Assembly (NCBI RefSeq): GCF_001938945.1
Contig: NZ_MKIO01000021.1
Coordinates: 124,001 to 188,000 of the forward strand
DNA: 64,000 bases
From: Xaviernesmea rhizosphaerae
GTDB taxonomy: Bacteria > Pseudomonadota > Alphaproteobacteria > Rhizobiales > Rhizobiaceae
Reading direction: 5' to 3'
The notes under the pieces were generated by a model. That model saw nothing but the letters and a program-made list of their open reading frames with translations. It had not been told where the DNA came from and made no database searches. The translations under genes were made by a program, and so were the position numbers. Below are positions 1 to 8,428 of this stretch, piece by piece (positions within the stretch are counted from its first letter, which is position 1; every line of letters starts with the position of its first letter).

Positions 1-87
1 GCGGAGGCCGCCGCACGCCGCGGCAGCCTCGTTGACGCCCGCAACAAGCAATTGATGAAGCTCGAAAAGCAGGAGAGCGCCCTATGA
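1..87 (+). CDS. ftsQ: Probable FtsQ, C-terminal end only
   Basis: An open frame runs in from the left edge and ends at the TGA at 85-87, encoding a charged C-terminal tail of 28 residues rich in Ala, Arg and Lys. Its stop overlaps the ftsA start as ATGA, the usual sign of translational coupling. In rhizobia the gene immediately before ftsA is ftsQ, the bitopic divisome protein, so this is the natural reading. The tail itself carries no diagnostic motif, and the identification rests on position. Confidence 0.55.
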   Translation, partial: AEAAARRGSLVDARNKQLMKLEKQESAL

Positions 88-1415
88 GCGTCTTCGGGTC
101 GTCCCACTTCGGCCTGCCGCGTCTCAAGCCCTTGTCGGCCAAGCGCACCCAGATCGTGTCGGTTCTCGACATCGGTTCGACCAAGGTGGTCTGCATGATC
201 GGCCGGCTGACACCGCGCGCGGAAAGCCAGATCCTGCCGAATCGCACGCACAGCATCGAGATCATCGGCCTTGGCCACCACAAGTCGCGCGGCATGAAGA
301 ACGGCGTGATCGCCGATCTCGATGCCGTGGAAAGCGTGGTGCGCCTGGCGGTGGACGCGGCCGAGCGCATGGCGGGGCTGACGATCGACAGCCTGATCGT
401 CAACATCTCCGCCGGGCGTCTGCAGAGTGACATCTACACCGCCACCATCGATCTCGGCGGGCAGGAAGTGGATCAGGCCGATCTCAAGCGCGTGCTGGCG
501 GCAGCCGCCCAGCGCTCGCAGCGCCAGGACCGGATGATTCTCCACTCGCTGCCCACGGGCTATTCGCTCGATGGCGAACGCGGCATCCGCGATCCGCTGG
601 CCATGTTCGGCGATGTGCTGGGCGTGGACATCCACATGCTGACGGCCGAGCGCGCGGCGCTGCGCAATCTCGAACTCTGCGTCAACCGCGCGCATCTCTC
701 GGTCGAAGGGCTGGTGGCCACCCCTTATGCCAGCGGTCTGGCGACGCTGGTGGATGACGAGGTCGAGCTCGGCTGCGCGGCCATCGATCTGGGCGGCGGC
801 ACCACCACCATCTCGGTCTTCGCCGAAGGCCGCCTCGTTCATGCCGATGCGGTCTCGCTCGGCGGACACCATATCACCACGGATCTGGCGCGCGGCCTCT
901 CCACGCGGATCGAGGATGCCGAGCGGCTGAAGGTCGTGCACGGCTCGGCCATGCCGAACGGCGCGGACGAGCGGGAAATGGTCAGCGTTCCGCCGATCGG
1001 CGAGGATGAGCGCGACCAGCCGACCCACGTGCCGCGCGCGCTGCTGTCGCGAATCGTCCGCGCCCGCGTCGAGGAAACGCTGGAACTGATTCGCGACCGC
1101 ATCCAGCGCTCGGGCTTCTCGCCTATCGTCGGCAAGCGTGTGGTGCTGACCGGCGGCGGCAGCCAGCTGACCGGCCTGGCGGATGCAGCAAGGCGCGTTC
1201 TGGCGCGCAATGTGCGAATCGGTCGCCCTCTCGGCGTGTCCGGCCTGCCGGCTGCGGCCAAAGGCCCGGCCTTTTCCGCGGCCGTCGGGCTGATGATCTA
1301 TCCCCAGGTCGCCGACCAGGAAACCCATGCGGCGCAGGGCGGTCTCATCGCCTCGCTGGCGGGAAACAACAGCCGCATCGCCCGGGTCGGGCAATGGCTG
1401 AAAGAAAGTTTCTGA
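84..1415 (+). CDS. ftsA: Cell division protein FtsA
   Basis: Actin-like ATPase that tethers FtsZ to the inner membrane and recruits later divisome proteins. The 443-residue product has the actin-fold phosphate-1 motif (DIGSTKVVC, about residues 29-37), the SHS2/1C insertion typical of FtsA, the phosphate-2 motif (AAIDLGGGTTTISVF, about 232-246) and the adenosine motif VVLTGGGSQL near residue 353. The C-terminus ends in an amphipathic segment (RVGQWLKESF) fitting the membrane-targeting helix. The ATG at 84 overlaps the upstream stop. ftsZ follows after 116 bases, consistent with the conserved ftsQAZ order. Family assignment is firm. Confidence 0.97.
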   Translation: MSVFGSSHFGLPRLKPLSAKRTQIVSVLDIGSTKVVCMIGRLTPRAESQILPNRTHSIEIIGLGHHKSRGMKNGVIADLDAVESVVRLAVDAAERMAGLTIDSLIVNISAGRLQSDIYTATIDLGGQEVDQADLKRVLAAAAQRSQRQDRMILHSLPTGYSLDGERGIRDPLAMFGDVLGVDIHMLTAERAALRNLELCVNRAHLSVEGLVATPYASGLATLVDDEVELGCAAIDLGGGTTTISVFAEGRLVHADAVSLGGHHITTDLARGLSTRIEDAERLKVVHGSAMPNGADEREMVSVPPIGEDERDQPTHVPRALLSRIVRARVEETLELIRDRIQRSGFSPIVGKRVVLTGGGSQLTGLADAARRVLARNVRIGRPLGVSGLPAAAKGPAFSAAVGLMIYPQVADQETHAAQGGLIASLAGNNSRIARVGQWLKESF

Positions 1416-1531
1416 CGTCGTCCGTAAGGCCCCGCAATCGTGACGCAAGCTTCGCGCGGGAACGGACTGTTACGTTGATTGAGATTTGGCCGGCTCGGCA
1501 AGGCGGCCAGGTAGAAGGAAGGAACGGGTAA

Positions 1532-3328
1532 ATGACCATCAACTTGCAGAAGCCGGACATCACCGAGCTCAAGCCGCGCATCACCGTCTTCGGTGTCGGC
1601 GGCGGCGGCGGCAACGCTGTCAACAACATGATCACCGCAGGCCTGCAGGGCGTCGATTTCGTCGTCGCCAACACCGACGCGCAGGCGCTGACCATGACCA
1701 AGGCCGAGCGAATCATCCAGATGGGTGTCGCCGTCACCGAAGGTCTGGGCGCCGGTTCGCAGCCGGAAGTCGGCCGCGCGGCCGCCGAGGAATGCATCGA
1801 TGAGATCATCGATCACCTGAACGGCACGCATATGTGCTTCGTCACCGCCGGCATGGGCGGCGGCACCGGCACGGGCGCGGCTCCGGTCGTGGCCCAGGCG
1901 GCCCGCAACAAGGGCATCCTCACTGTCGGCGTCGTCACCAAGCCGTTCCACTTCGAGGGCCAGCGGCGCATGCGGCTTGCCGAACAGGGCATCGCCGAGC
2001 TGCAGAAGTCGGTCGATACGCTGATCGTCATCCCCAACCAGAACCTGTTCCGCATCGCCAATGACAAGACGACCTTCGCGGACGCCTTCGCCATGGCCGA
2101 CCAGGTTCTCTATTCGGGTGTTGCCTGCATCACCGACCTCATGGTCAAGGAAGGCCTGATCAATCTCGACTTCGCCGACGTCCGCTCGGTGATGCGCGAA
2201 ATGGGCCGCGCGATGATGGGCACGGGCGAAGCCTCCGGCGAAGGCCGCGCAATGGCTGCCGCCGAAGCCGCGATCGCCAACCCGCTGCTCGACGAAACCT
2301 CGATGAAGGGCGCCCAGGGCCTCTTGATCTCGATCACCGGCGGCCGTGACCTGACGCTGTTCGAGGTCGACGAAGCGGCGACCCGTATCCGTGAAGAAGT
2401 CGATCCGGATGCCAACATCATCCTCGGCGCAACCTTCGACGAAGACCTCGAAGGCCTCATCCGCGTCTCGGTCGTGGCAACCGGTATCGATCGCACGGCT
2501 GCGGAGGTGGCCGATCGCAATGCCAGCTTTCGCCCGGTAGCTCAGAAGGCCGCCCGTCCGGCCGCTGCCCAGCCGGCGCCGCAGGTTGCCGCTCCGGCCG
2601 CCGCCGTCGTTGCCCAGCCGGCTCCGGTCATGCAGCAGCCGGCAGCGCCCGCGCCGCAGCAGGTCGATGCCGTGGCTCAGGCGATCCGTGAGGCCGAGAT
2701 CGAGCGCGAGCTCCTGATCCAGCAGCGCGCCGCCCAGCTGGCTGCCGCTCCGGCCCAGGCCGCGCCCGCCGAGGAGTTCCGTCCGCAGAGCCGGCTGTTT
2801 GCCCAGCCTGCTGCAGCCGAGCAGCCGCAGGCCTACCGCGCCCCGGCTCCGGAAGCGCCCGTCTATCAGCCGCAGCCGGCCCCGGTTGCCGCCCAGGCCC
2901 CGCGCTTCGAGGCGCCGCGCTACGAGGCTCCGCGTCAGGAGCCCGTCGCCCCCGTCATGCGCCAGCCGATGCCCGAGCCCGTGCGCATGCCCAAGGTCGA
3001 GGACTTCCCGCCGATGGTGAAGGCCGAAGCCGAGCGCCGCGCCCAGCCCGCGCCGCAGCCGGAAGAACGCGGCGCCATGGGCCTGCTGAAGCGAATCACC
3101 AATTCGCTCGGCCGCCGCGAAGAAGAAGACAGCAGCGTTTCGGCCGATATGACGGCCGGAGCGCCGAGCGCTGCCTCGCAGCAGCGCCGCCCGCTCTCGC
3201 CCGAGGCGAGCGTCTACGCCCCGCGTCGCGGGTCGCTGGACGACCACGGTCGCATGGCCGCGCAGCCGCGCAGCCATGAGGACGATCAGCTCGAAATCCC
3301 GGCCTTCCTGCGCCGTCAGTCGAACTGA
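1532..3328 (+). CDS. ftsZ: Cell division protein FtsZ with long C-terminal linker
   Basis: Tubulin-like GTPase that forms the division ring. The 598-residue product has the GTP-binding glycine loop GGGTGTG at residues 109-115, the N-terminal [10 protein letters not shown] motif, and the T7-loop region (NLDFADV). After about residue 325 the globular domain gives way to a roughly 230-residue linker very rich in Pro, Gln and Ala, then the conserved C-terminal peptide (LEIPAFLRR) that binds FtsA. This is far longer than the ~380-residue enterobacterial protein but normal for rhizobial FtsZ1. The start is supported by a purine-rich site (aggaaggaacggg) just upstream. A strong terminator follows. 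Confidence 0.98.
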   Translation: MTINLQKPDITELKPRITVFGVGGGGGNAVNNMITAGLQGVDFVVANTDAQALTMTKAERIIQMGVAVTEGLGAGSQPEVGRAAAEECIDEIIDHLNGTHMCFVTAGMGGGTGTGAAPVVAQAARNKGILTVGVVTKPFHFEGQRRMRLAEQGIAELQKSVDTLIVIPNQNLFRIANDKTTFADAFAMADQVLYSGVACITDLMVKEGLINLDFADVRSVMREMGRAMMGTGEASGEGRAMAAAEAAIANPLLDETSMKGAQGLLISITGGRDLTLFEVDEAATRIREEVDPDANIILGATFDEDLEGLIRVSVVATGIDRTAAEVADRNASFRPVAQKAARPAAAQPAPQVAAPAAAVVAQPAPVMQQPAAPAPQQVDAVAQAIREAEIERELLIQQRAAQLAAAPAQAAPAEEFRPQSRLFAQPAAAEQPQAYRAPAPEAPVYQPQPAPVAAQAPRFEAPRYEAPRQEPVAPVMRQPMPEPVRMPKVEDFPPMVKAEAERRAQPAPQPEERGAMGLLKRITNSLGRREEEDSSVSADMTAGAPSAASQQRRPLSPEASVYAPRRGSLDDHGRMAAQPRSHEDDQLEIPAFLRRQSN

Positions 3329-3354
3329 TCCCGACCGTTTCTTCCACCTTGCCG

Positions 3355-3391
3355 AATGCCCGGGCACAATGCCCGGGCATTTTTGTTTTTC
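3355..3391 (+). terminator. Intrinsic terminator after ftsZ
   Basis: Perfect 12-bp inverted repeat (3355-3366 with 3370-3381, AATGCCCGGGCA / TGCCCGGGCATT) with a 3-base loop, followed by a T-rich tract (tttgttttt). It lies 27 bases after the ftsZ stop and separates the division operon from lpxC. Confidence 0.93.
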
Positions 3392-3747
3392 CCGTTTTCA
3401 AACAAATGGTTAAGATGGTGTATCATTCGTAACAAATCGAAAGAAACAGTGATTTGGAATGACGCGCCGCCCGCTCTATCTTCACAATTAAGCTCTTGCG
3501 CTCCCACGGTTGCGACTCTTCACTGAGGCGGCTAATCAACGGGAAGGCTGGGGAATGCCGGGCGCCGCACGGGTGCCGGGGGACTGAAACGGCCACTCTT
3601 TCACGGGTTCGATCGCGATTTCCGGTCATCGGCATCGTGGTGACGCCGAAACCTTCATGGTTTCGGCGCGGCGGATTTCGGCCTTACGGTCGGGCACAGG
3701 GCAGACGAAACGGAGTTCGGCGGATCGCGCCGGCAAGCAGTGAAGGC
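3392..3747 (+). promoter_or_regulatory. lpxC upstream region with a strong leader hairpin
   Basis: This 356-base gap between the ftsZ terminator and lpxC must hold the lpxC promoter, which I could not place with confidence. It contains a perfect 10-bp hairpin at 3644-3668 (CGCCGAAACC, loop ttcat, GGTTTCGGCG), about 80 bases before the lpxC start. No T-run follows, so it is not a normal terminator. The reading frame of lpxC stays open upstream to about 3496, but that stretch has no LpxC-like sequence. Confidence 0.5.
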
Positions 3748-4707
3748 ATGACGCGTATGGGTATGACAATCGGTTCTTTGGGCTATCAGACGACGGTCGC
3801 ACGGTCGGTCACGTTGTCTGGAACCGGCGTTCACTCCGGTGCGGCGGCCTCGATCACCTTCCATCCCGCCGAAGCCGATAGCGGCATTGTTTTCCAGCGC
3901 ATGGATGGCGATGCCGTCGTGAGCGAATTCCGCGCGGTCTCCGCCAATGTCGGCAACACCGATCTCTGCACCGTTCTGGGCTTTTCGCCTGCCACCGCCA
4001 TCGCCACGATCGAGCATGTCATGGCCGCGCTCTATGCCATCGGTGTCGACAATCTGCTGGTCGAGGTTCAGGGCGGCGAAATGCCGATCATGGACGGCAG
4101 CTCCGCGCCCTTCTTCGAGGCGATCGAGCAGGCCGGGCTGAAGGCGCTGGCCGTCAAGCGCCGCGTTATCCGCGTGCTGAAGCCGGTGCGTGTCGAGCAT
4201 GGCGCCTCCTGGTCCGAATTCCTGCCGCATGACGCCATGCGCTTCGAGGTCGAGATCGATTTCGACACGCCGCTGATCGGCCGCCAGGTCTGGAAGGGCG
4301 ACATGACGCCGTCGACCTTCAAGCGCGAGCTGTCGCGTGCCCGCACCTTCGGCTTCATGCGCGATGTCGAGCGCATGTGGGCTGCTGGGCGCGGCCTGGG
4401 CTCGTCGCTCGAAAATTCCGTCGTGATTTCCGATGACCACACCGTCATCAACATCGAAGGCCTGCGCTACCCTGGCGACGAATTCGTGCGCCACAAGACG
4501 CTGGATGCCGTGGGCGATCTGGCGCTGGCAGGCATGCCCTTCCTGGGCATCTACCGCTCCTATCGCGGCGGCCACAAGATGAATGCCTATGCGCTCAAGG
4601 CGCTGATGAGCGATCCGACGGCCTACGAGATCGTGGAGAGCCAGCCGGCACGCGCCCGCATCCTGCGCGAGCCGGTTCTGGCCGCGGCGGCCTCCGTTCC
4701 GGCCTGA
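3748..4707 (+). CDS. lpxC: UDP-3-O-acyl-N-acetylglucosamine deacetylase LpxC
   Basis: Zinc-dependent deacetylase of the committed step of lipid A synthesis, in the cytoplasm. With the chosen start the protein has 319 residues, near the family's ~305. The zinc ligands are visible: His90 in EHVMAAL, and His249 and Asp253 in HKTLDAVGD; the GVHSG substrate motif lies near the N-terminus. I chose ATG 3748 because family sequence begins at [14 protein letters not shown] 3763 would start exactly there and is an equal alternative. The frame extends about 250 bases upstream without homology. It stands alone between two terminators. Confidence 0.96.
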   Translation: MTRMGMTIGSLGYQTTVARSVTLSGTGVHSGAAASITFHPAEADSGIVFQRMDGDAVVSEFRAVSANVGNTDLCTVLGFSPATAIATIEHVMAALYAIGVDNLLVEVQGGEMPIMDGSSAPFFEAIEQAGLKALAVKRRVIRVLKPVRVEHGASWSEFLPHDAMRFEVEIDFDTPLIGRQVWKGDMTPSTFKRELSRARTFGFMRDVERMWAAGRGLGSSLENSVVISDDHTVINIEGLRYPGDEFVRHKTLDAVGDLALAGMPFLGIYRSYRGGHKMNAYALKALMSDPTAYEIVESQPARARILREPVLAAAASVPA

Positions 4708-4744
4708 GGGCCTTCGGCTCACCTGCTGTTCGCCCCTGCTTGCG

Positions 4745-4770
4745 AGGCCGCGGTTCTCCGCGGCCTTTTC
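4745..4770 (+). terminator. Intrinsic terminator after lpxC
   Basis: A 9-bp GC-rich stem (AGGCCGCGG / CCGCGGCCT) with a TTCT loop at 4745-4766, followed by TTTTCC. It starts 38 bases after the lpxC stop. Confidence 0.88.
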
Positions 4771-5128
4771 CTTTGCAACAGAAAGACTTGCCGGCTTTCA
4801 GCCCCCGTCTTTTGCCAGCCATCTGCCACAAAAAAGCGTTAATCCGTCATCAGGACATTGCGGGCGTGGTGCGCTTTGCACTAAGAGCTTGAGGCAAAGT
4901 TTCCGACGGCATTGCCGGACTGGACGATTCTTGAGGGACGGGCCATCTGGCGGCCGGGGCGGCATGCTCCTGCACAGACCTCTCCTTGAAGCGACGGTGC
5001 GGCTTGCCTGCGGAAGAGTGGGCGGAGCGTTTGACCACGTGTCTTGGCACCATCGCGATTCGGCATGGCTGCCTTGGCCATGGGTCGCAGCGGCAGCGGG
5101 GCACCTGCCGGATAACGGGATTGTTTTG
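4771..5128. other. Intergenic region before bamD
   Basis: 358 bases without a convincing gene. The bamD frame is open through most of it, but the translated sequence lacks any signal peptide or BamD similarity until 5129. It presumably carries the bamD promoter; I could not assign hexamers. Confidence 0.5.
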
Positions 5129-5995
5129 ATGGACTTTGCACACCACTTCGGAGTGAAGAAGCTGGCGCGGGGCGGCATGATCGCGCTGTCGCTGAGCCTG
5201 AGCGGCGTGCTCCTGTCTGCCTGCCAGAATGATCCCGACATCGATATCACCAAGCTCAAGGCCGATACCGATCCGCCGGACGTGCTCTATCGTCAGGGCC
5301 TTGCCAACCTCAACGCCGGTAAGACCACCGAGGCGGCCCGCAAGTTCGATGCGATCGACCGCGAGCATCCCTTCTCCGAATATGCGCGCAAGGCGCTGGT
5401 GATGAAGGCCTTCGTCGCCTATCGCAATGGCCAGTCGCAGGATGCGATCAACGCCGCCACGCGCTATCTCAATCTCTATCCCCAGTCGGAGGATGCGGCC
5501 TATGCCCAGTATATTCTGGGCCTGGCCTATGCCAAGCAGATCCCGACGGTGACTCAGGACCAGAAGCCGGCCTTCAAGACCATCGAGGCGATGCAGGCCG
5601 TCATCGATAAATATCCAAACAGCCCCTATGTCGAGGATGCGCGCGCCAAGGTGCGTTTCGCCAAGGACCAGCTCGCCGGCAAGGAAATGCAGGTCGGCCG
5701 CTATTATCTCGAGCGCAAGGAATATCTGGCGGCTGCCGCGCGCTTCCGCACGGTGGTCGAGCAATATCCCACCACCAATCAGGTCGAGGAAGCGCTCGCC
5801 CGGCTGGTGGAAACCTATTTCGCCATGGGCGTGACCTCCGAGGCGCAGACGGCGGCGGCGGTGCTCGGCCATAACTATCCCGACAGCCAGTGGTATGCTG
5901 ATTCCTACAAGCTTCTGCAGGGCAACGGCCTGGAACCGCGCGAAAATGGCGGCTCCTGGATTTCGCGCGCCGGCAAGAAGCTGATCGGCGCCTAA
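5129..5995 (+). CDS. bamD: Outer membrane assembly lipoprotein BamD (ComL)
   Basis: Periplasmic lipoprotein of the BAM complex that inserts beta-barrels into the outer membrane. The 288-residue product starts with a charged N-terminus and hydrophobic core ending in a lipobox (LLSAC), so Cys32 should be lipidated. The rest is TPR-like alpha-hairpins, with the family pattern [16 protein letters not shown] and repeated [21 protein letters not shown] units. ATG 5129 was chosen because it gives a proper lipoprotein signal; the frame is open further upstream without sense. recN follows after 15 bases, so the two are likely co-transcribed, as in other rhizobia. Confidence 0.95.
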   Translation: MDFAHHFGVKKLARGGMIALSLSLSGVLLSACQNDPDIDITKLKADTDPPDVLYRQGLANLNAGKTTEAARKFDAIDREHPFSEYARKALVMKAFVAYRNGQSQDAINAATRYLNLYPQSEDAAYAQYILGLAYAKQIPTVTQDQKPAFKTIEAMQAVIDKYPNSPYVEDARAKVRFAKDQLAGKEMQVGRYYLERKEYLAAAARFRTVVEQYPTTNQVEEALARLVETYFAMGVTSEAQTAAAVLGHNYPDSQWYADSYKLLQGNGLEPRENGGSWISRAGKKLIGA

Positions 5996-6010
5996 CCTTC
6001 AGACCGGCGG

Positions 6011-7684
6011 ATGCTCTCCCAGATCTCGATCCGCGACATCGTTCTCATCGAACGACTGGACCTTTCCTTCGACGCTGGCCTCTCGGTGCTGACCGGCGAG
6101 ACCGGCGCCGGCAAGTCGATCCTGCTCGACAGCCTGTCTCTGGCGCTGGGCGGCCGCGGCGATGGATCGCTGGTGCGCCACGGCGCCGACCGCGGGCAGG
6201 TGACGGCGGTCTTCGACATTGCCGGCGACCATCCGGCCCGCGCTTTCGTGCGCGACAATGGCATCGACGATGATGGCGACCTGATCTTCCGCCGGGTGCA
6301 ATCCGGCGACGGGCGCACCAAGGCCTATATCAACGACCAGCCCGTTTCCGTTCAGCTTCTGCGCCAGGCCGGCCAGCTGCTGGTGGAAATTCACGGCCAG
6401 CATGACGACCGTGCTCTGGTCGATGCCGATGCCCATCGCACCCTGCTGGATGCCTTCGGCGCGCTGCACGCCGAGGCCGAGGCGGTCTCCGGCCTTTACC
6501 GCCAGTGGCGCGACAGCGAGCGCGGTTTCAAGAAGCATCGCGAGAAGGTCGAGGCGGCTGCCCGCGAGGCGGACTATATCCGCGCGAGCGTCGAGGAGCT
6601 CGAGGCGCTGAGCCCGGTCGATGGCGAGGAGGATGAGCTCGCCGAGCGCCGCGGGCGGATGATGAAGGCCGAGCGGATCGCCGTCGACATCAACGAGGCG
6701 AGCGAATTCCTGAATGGCCATGCCTCGCCCGTGCCGCAGATCGCCTCGCTGGTGCGCCGTCTCGAGCGCAAGAGCCATGAGGCGCCGGGCCTGCTGGAAG
6801 AAACCGTGACCTTCCTCGATACGGCGCTGAACCATCTCTCCGATGCGCAGATGGCGGTGGAAGCCGCGCTGCGCAAGACGGAATATGACCCGAAGGAGCT
6901 GGAGCGGGTCGAGGAACGGCTGTTCGCGCTGCGCGCCGCGGCGCGCAAATATTCCGTTCCGGTGACCGAGCTACCGGCGCTCGCCCAGCGCATGGTCGCC
7001 AATCTGGCCGATCTCGATGCGGGCGAAGAGACACTGCGCAAGCTGGAGGCGGCCGTGGCCGCGGCGCGCGAGACCTACGACACAGCAGCTTCCGCCCTGT
7101 CCGCCAAGCGCCACAAGACCGCCGCCACGCTGTCAGACGCCGTCATGGCCGAGCTGCCGGCGCTGAAGCTGGAGCGGGCGCGCTTCACCGTGCAGGTCTC
7201 GAGCGATCCGACGACGCCGGCGGCCGAAGGGATCGACATTGTCGAATTTCATGTCCAGACCAATCCGGGCACGCGGCCGGGCCCGATCATGAAAGTGGCT
7301 TCGGGCGGCGAACTCTCGCGTTTCCTGCTGGCGCTGAAGGTGGCGCTCGCCGATCGCGGCTCCGCGCCGACCCTGGTCTTCGATGAGATCGACACCGGCG
7401 TCGGCGGCGCAGTGGCCGATGCCATTGGCCAGCGGCTGAAGCGGCTGTCTTCGCGGGTGCAGGTTCTGTCCGTCACCCATGCACCGCAGGTCGCCGCACG
7501 CGCCGCCACCCATCTTCTGATTTCCAAGGGACCGAGCGAGGGGCAGGGCGACCGCATCTCGACCCGCGTTGCCCGCATGGACGAAAAGGCCCGGCGCGAG
7601 GAGATCGCCCGCATGCTGGCCGGCGCCTCGATCACCGAGGAAGCCCGCGCCGCCGCTGCCCGGCTTCTGGCCGGCAATGGCTAG
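6011..7684 (+). CDS. recN: DNA repair protein RecN
   Basis: SMC-like ATPase acting early in double-strand break repair. 557 residues, the usual family length. The Walker A motif GETGAGKS is at residues 29-36. A central coiled-coil region rich in Glu, Arg and Ala spans roughly 150-370. The signature VKVASGGELSRF-type sequence (MKVASGGELSRFLLALK) and Walker B LVFDEIDTGVGG are near the C-terminus, followed by the VTHAPQVAA switch. It sits 15 bases after bamD. In other rhizobia ligA often follows directly, whereas here more than 5 kb of other genes intervene. Confidence 0.97.
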   Translation: MLSQISIRDIVLIERLDLSFDAGLSVLTGETGAGKSILLDSLSLALGGRGDGSLVRHGADRGQVTAVFDIAGDHPARAFVRDNGIDDDGDLIFRRVQSGDGRTKAYINDQPVSVQLLRQAGQLLVEIHGQHDDRALVDADAHRTLLDAFGALHAEAEAVSGLYRQWRDSERGFKKHREKVEAAAREADYIRASVEELEALSPVDGEEDELAERRGRMMKAERIAVDINEASEFLNGHASPVPQIASLVRRLERKSHEAPGLLEETVTFLDTALNHLSDAQMAVEAALRKTEYDPKELERVEERLFALRAAARKYSVPVTELPALAQRMVANLADLDAGEETLRKLEAAVAAARETYDTAASALSAKRHKTAATLSDAVMAELPALKLERARFTVQVSSDPTTPAAEGIDIVEFHVQTNPGTRPGPIMKVASGGELSRFLLALKVALADRGSAPTLVFDEIDTGVGGAVADAIGQRLKRLSSRVQVLSVTHAPQVAARAATHLLISKGPSEGQGDRISTRVARMDEKARREEIARMLAGASITEEARAAAARLLAGNG

Positions 7685-7797
7685 CCCATCGGACTGAAGA
7701 TTTGGGCCCGGTTTTGGGATGGCGGCATGCGACAGGCAAGCACTTGAGGCGCGGCGGCCCCCGGGAGTGAGATCCCGCTATGCGTGAAAGCCGGATT

Positions 7798-7825
7798 GGC
7801 GGGTGGCGCAAAGACGCCACCCGCC
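7798..7825. repeat. Perfect hairpin, 11-bp arms
   Basis: GGCGGGTGGCG at 7798-7808 pairs with CGCCACCCGCC at 7815-7825 across a 6-base loop. No T-run follows on either strand, so it is not a standard intrinsic terminator, although it lies about 115 bases after recN. Confidence 0.7.
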
Positions 7826-8129
7826 GGCCGGTTACCCGACCCGTCCGCGAGCGTCAGGAGGAGATTGCTCAAGCGGACCTGCTGGCCCGGCGTGGGAAGC
7901 CTGAGGGAGGAGGAGGCTTCCGGCGCTTGGATGGGCCAAGCAGCCTGGCGCCTTGTCCGGCGGCAGTTGCGGCCGACTTTTAGCGCTTTGGACGTGGCGG
8001 AGAAGCCATGTTCCCTCATGGGAGCCATGCGGCACGGCCCCCTTGCCAAACGCGTTAAAAAAGGCGGCAGACGGGGCGGGTTGTGCTGGCGGCCTGTTCA
8101 GCAAGGCGGCTTGCCGTCGCGCCGAGGCG

Positions 8130-8199
8130 TGCGCTTTTTGTTTTCTGCATCGGATTCGTCGGAAAGGCCTGCTTCCATTGTTTGGTCCGATGCTCTGGG
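8130..8199 (-). repeat. Degenerate copy of the 104-bp rhizobial-type repeat
   Basis: In reverse orientation this stretch matches the left half of the complete repeats at 35024, 36111 and 56688: a ttttgtttt spacer, then gcatcggatt, then a decayed centre, then the end tttggtccgatgctct. The inner ccggttcccac part is replaced by divergent sequence, so it is a decayed copy. Confidence 0.7.
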
Positions 8200-8251
8200 A
8201 CGCGTCGTGATTTCCCGGATTTGCGTCCTGCGTTTAAGCCCTTGTTTTATC

Positions 8252-8296
8252 GCATGTCGTCATCGCAAAACCGGTTCCCGTTTTTGTGCGACATGC
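8252..8296. repeat. Second repeat type: GCATGTCG...CGACATGC hairpin with aaaaccggttcccg core
   Basis: GCATGTCG at 8252-8259 pairs with CGACATGC at 8289-8296; the interior contains the motif gcaaaaccggttcccg. The core CCGGTTCCC is shared with the 104-bp family, but the terminal palindrome differs (ATGTCG rather than ATCGGA). It looks like a sister family of intergenic palindrome. Confidence 0.7.
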
Positions 8297-8428
8297 TGTA
8301 GGCTGGCGGCGACTCGCCGCCCTCGTGTCCTCGCCTCGTGCTTTTGCGGATCCGCTCCGCATGTCAGGTCATTCCGGCGGCTCTTCATGCGCCGGCCTCT
8401 CGGCCGGCGCCGATCAGGAAGCCGCAGC

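Larger units (their letters stand above)
7685..8428. other. Gene-free stretch with decayed repeats
   Basis: 744 bases between recN and the aminopeptidase gene. Frames are open here, but the translations are Arg/Pro-rich, lack domains and overlap one another, so I see no gene. It holds a perfect 11-bp hairpin at 7798-7825 and two repeat elements (8130-8199 and 8252-8296) listed separately. The start of the stretch (tagcccatcggactgaag) also resembles the end of the 104-bp repeat, but too weakly to call. Confidence 0.6.

Noticed and set aside
1298..3367. 689-residue frame antisense to ftsZ
   Set aside because: Low-complexity Arg/Gly/His sequence over a gene with clear FtsZ motifs; a GC-bias shadow.
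3400..3440. TTAA-containing A/T-rich site after ftsZ, considered as a CtrA box
   Set aside because: Only one half-site (ggttaag) is visible, without the second TTAA at the correct spacing.
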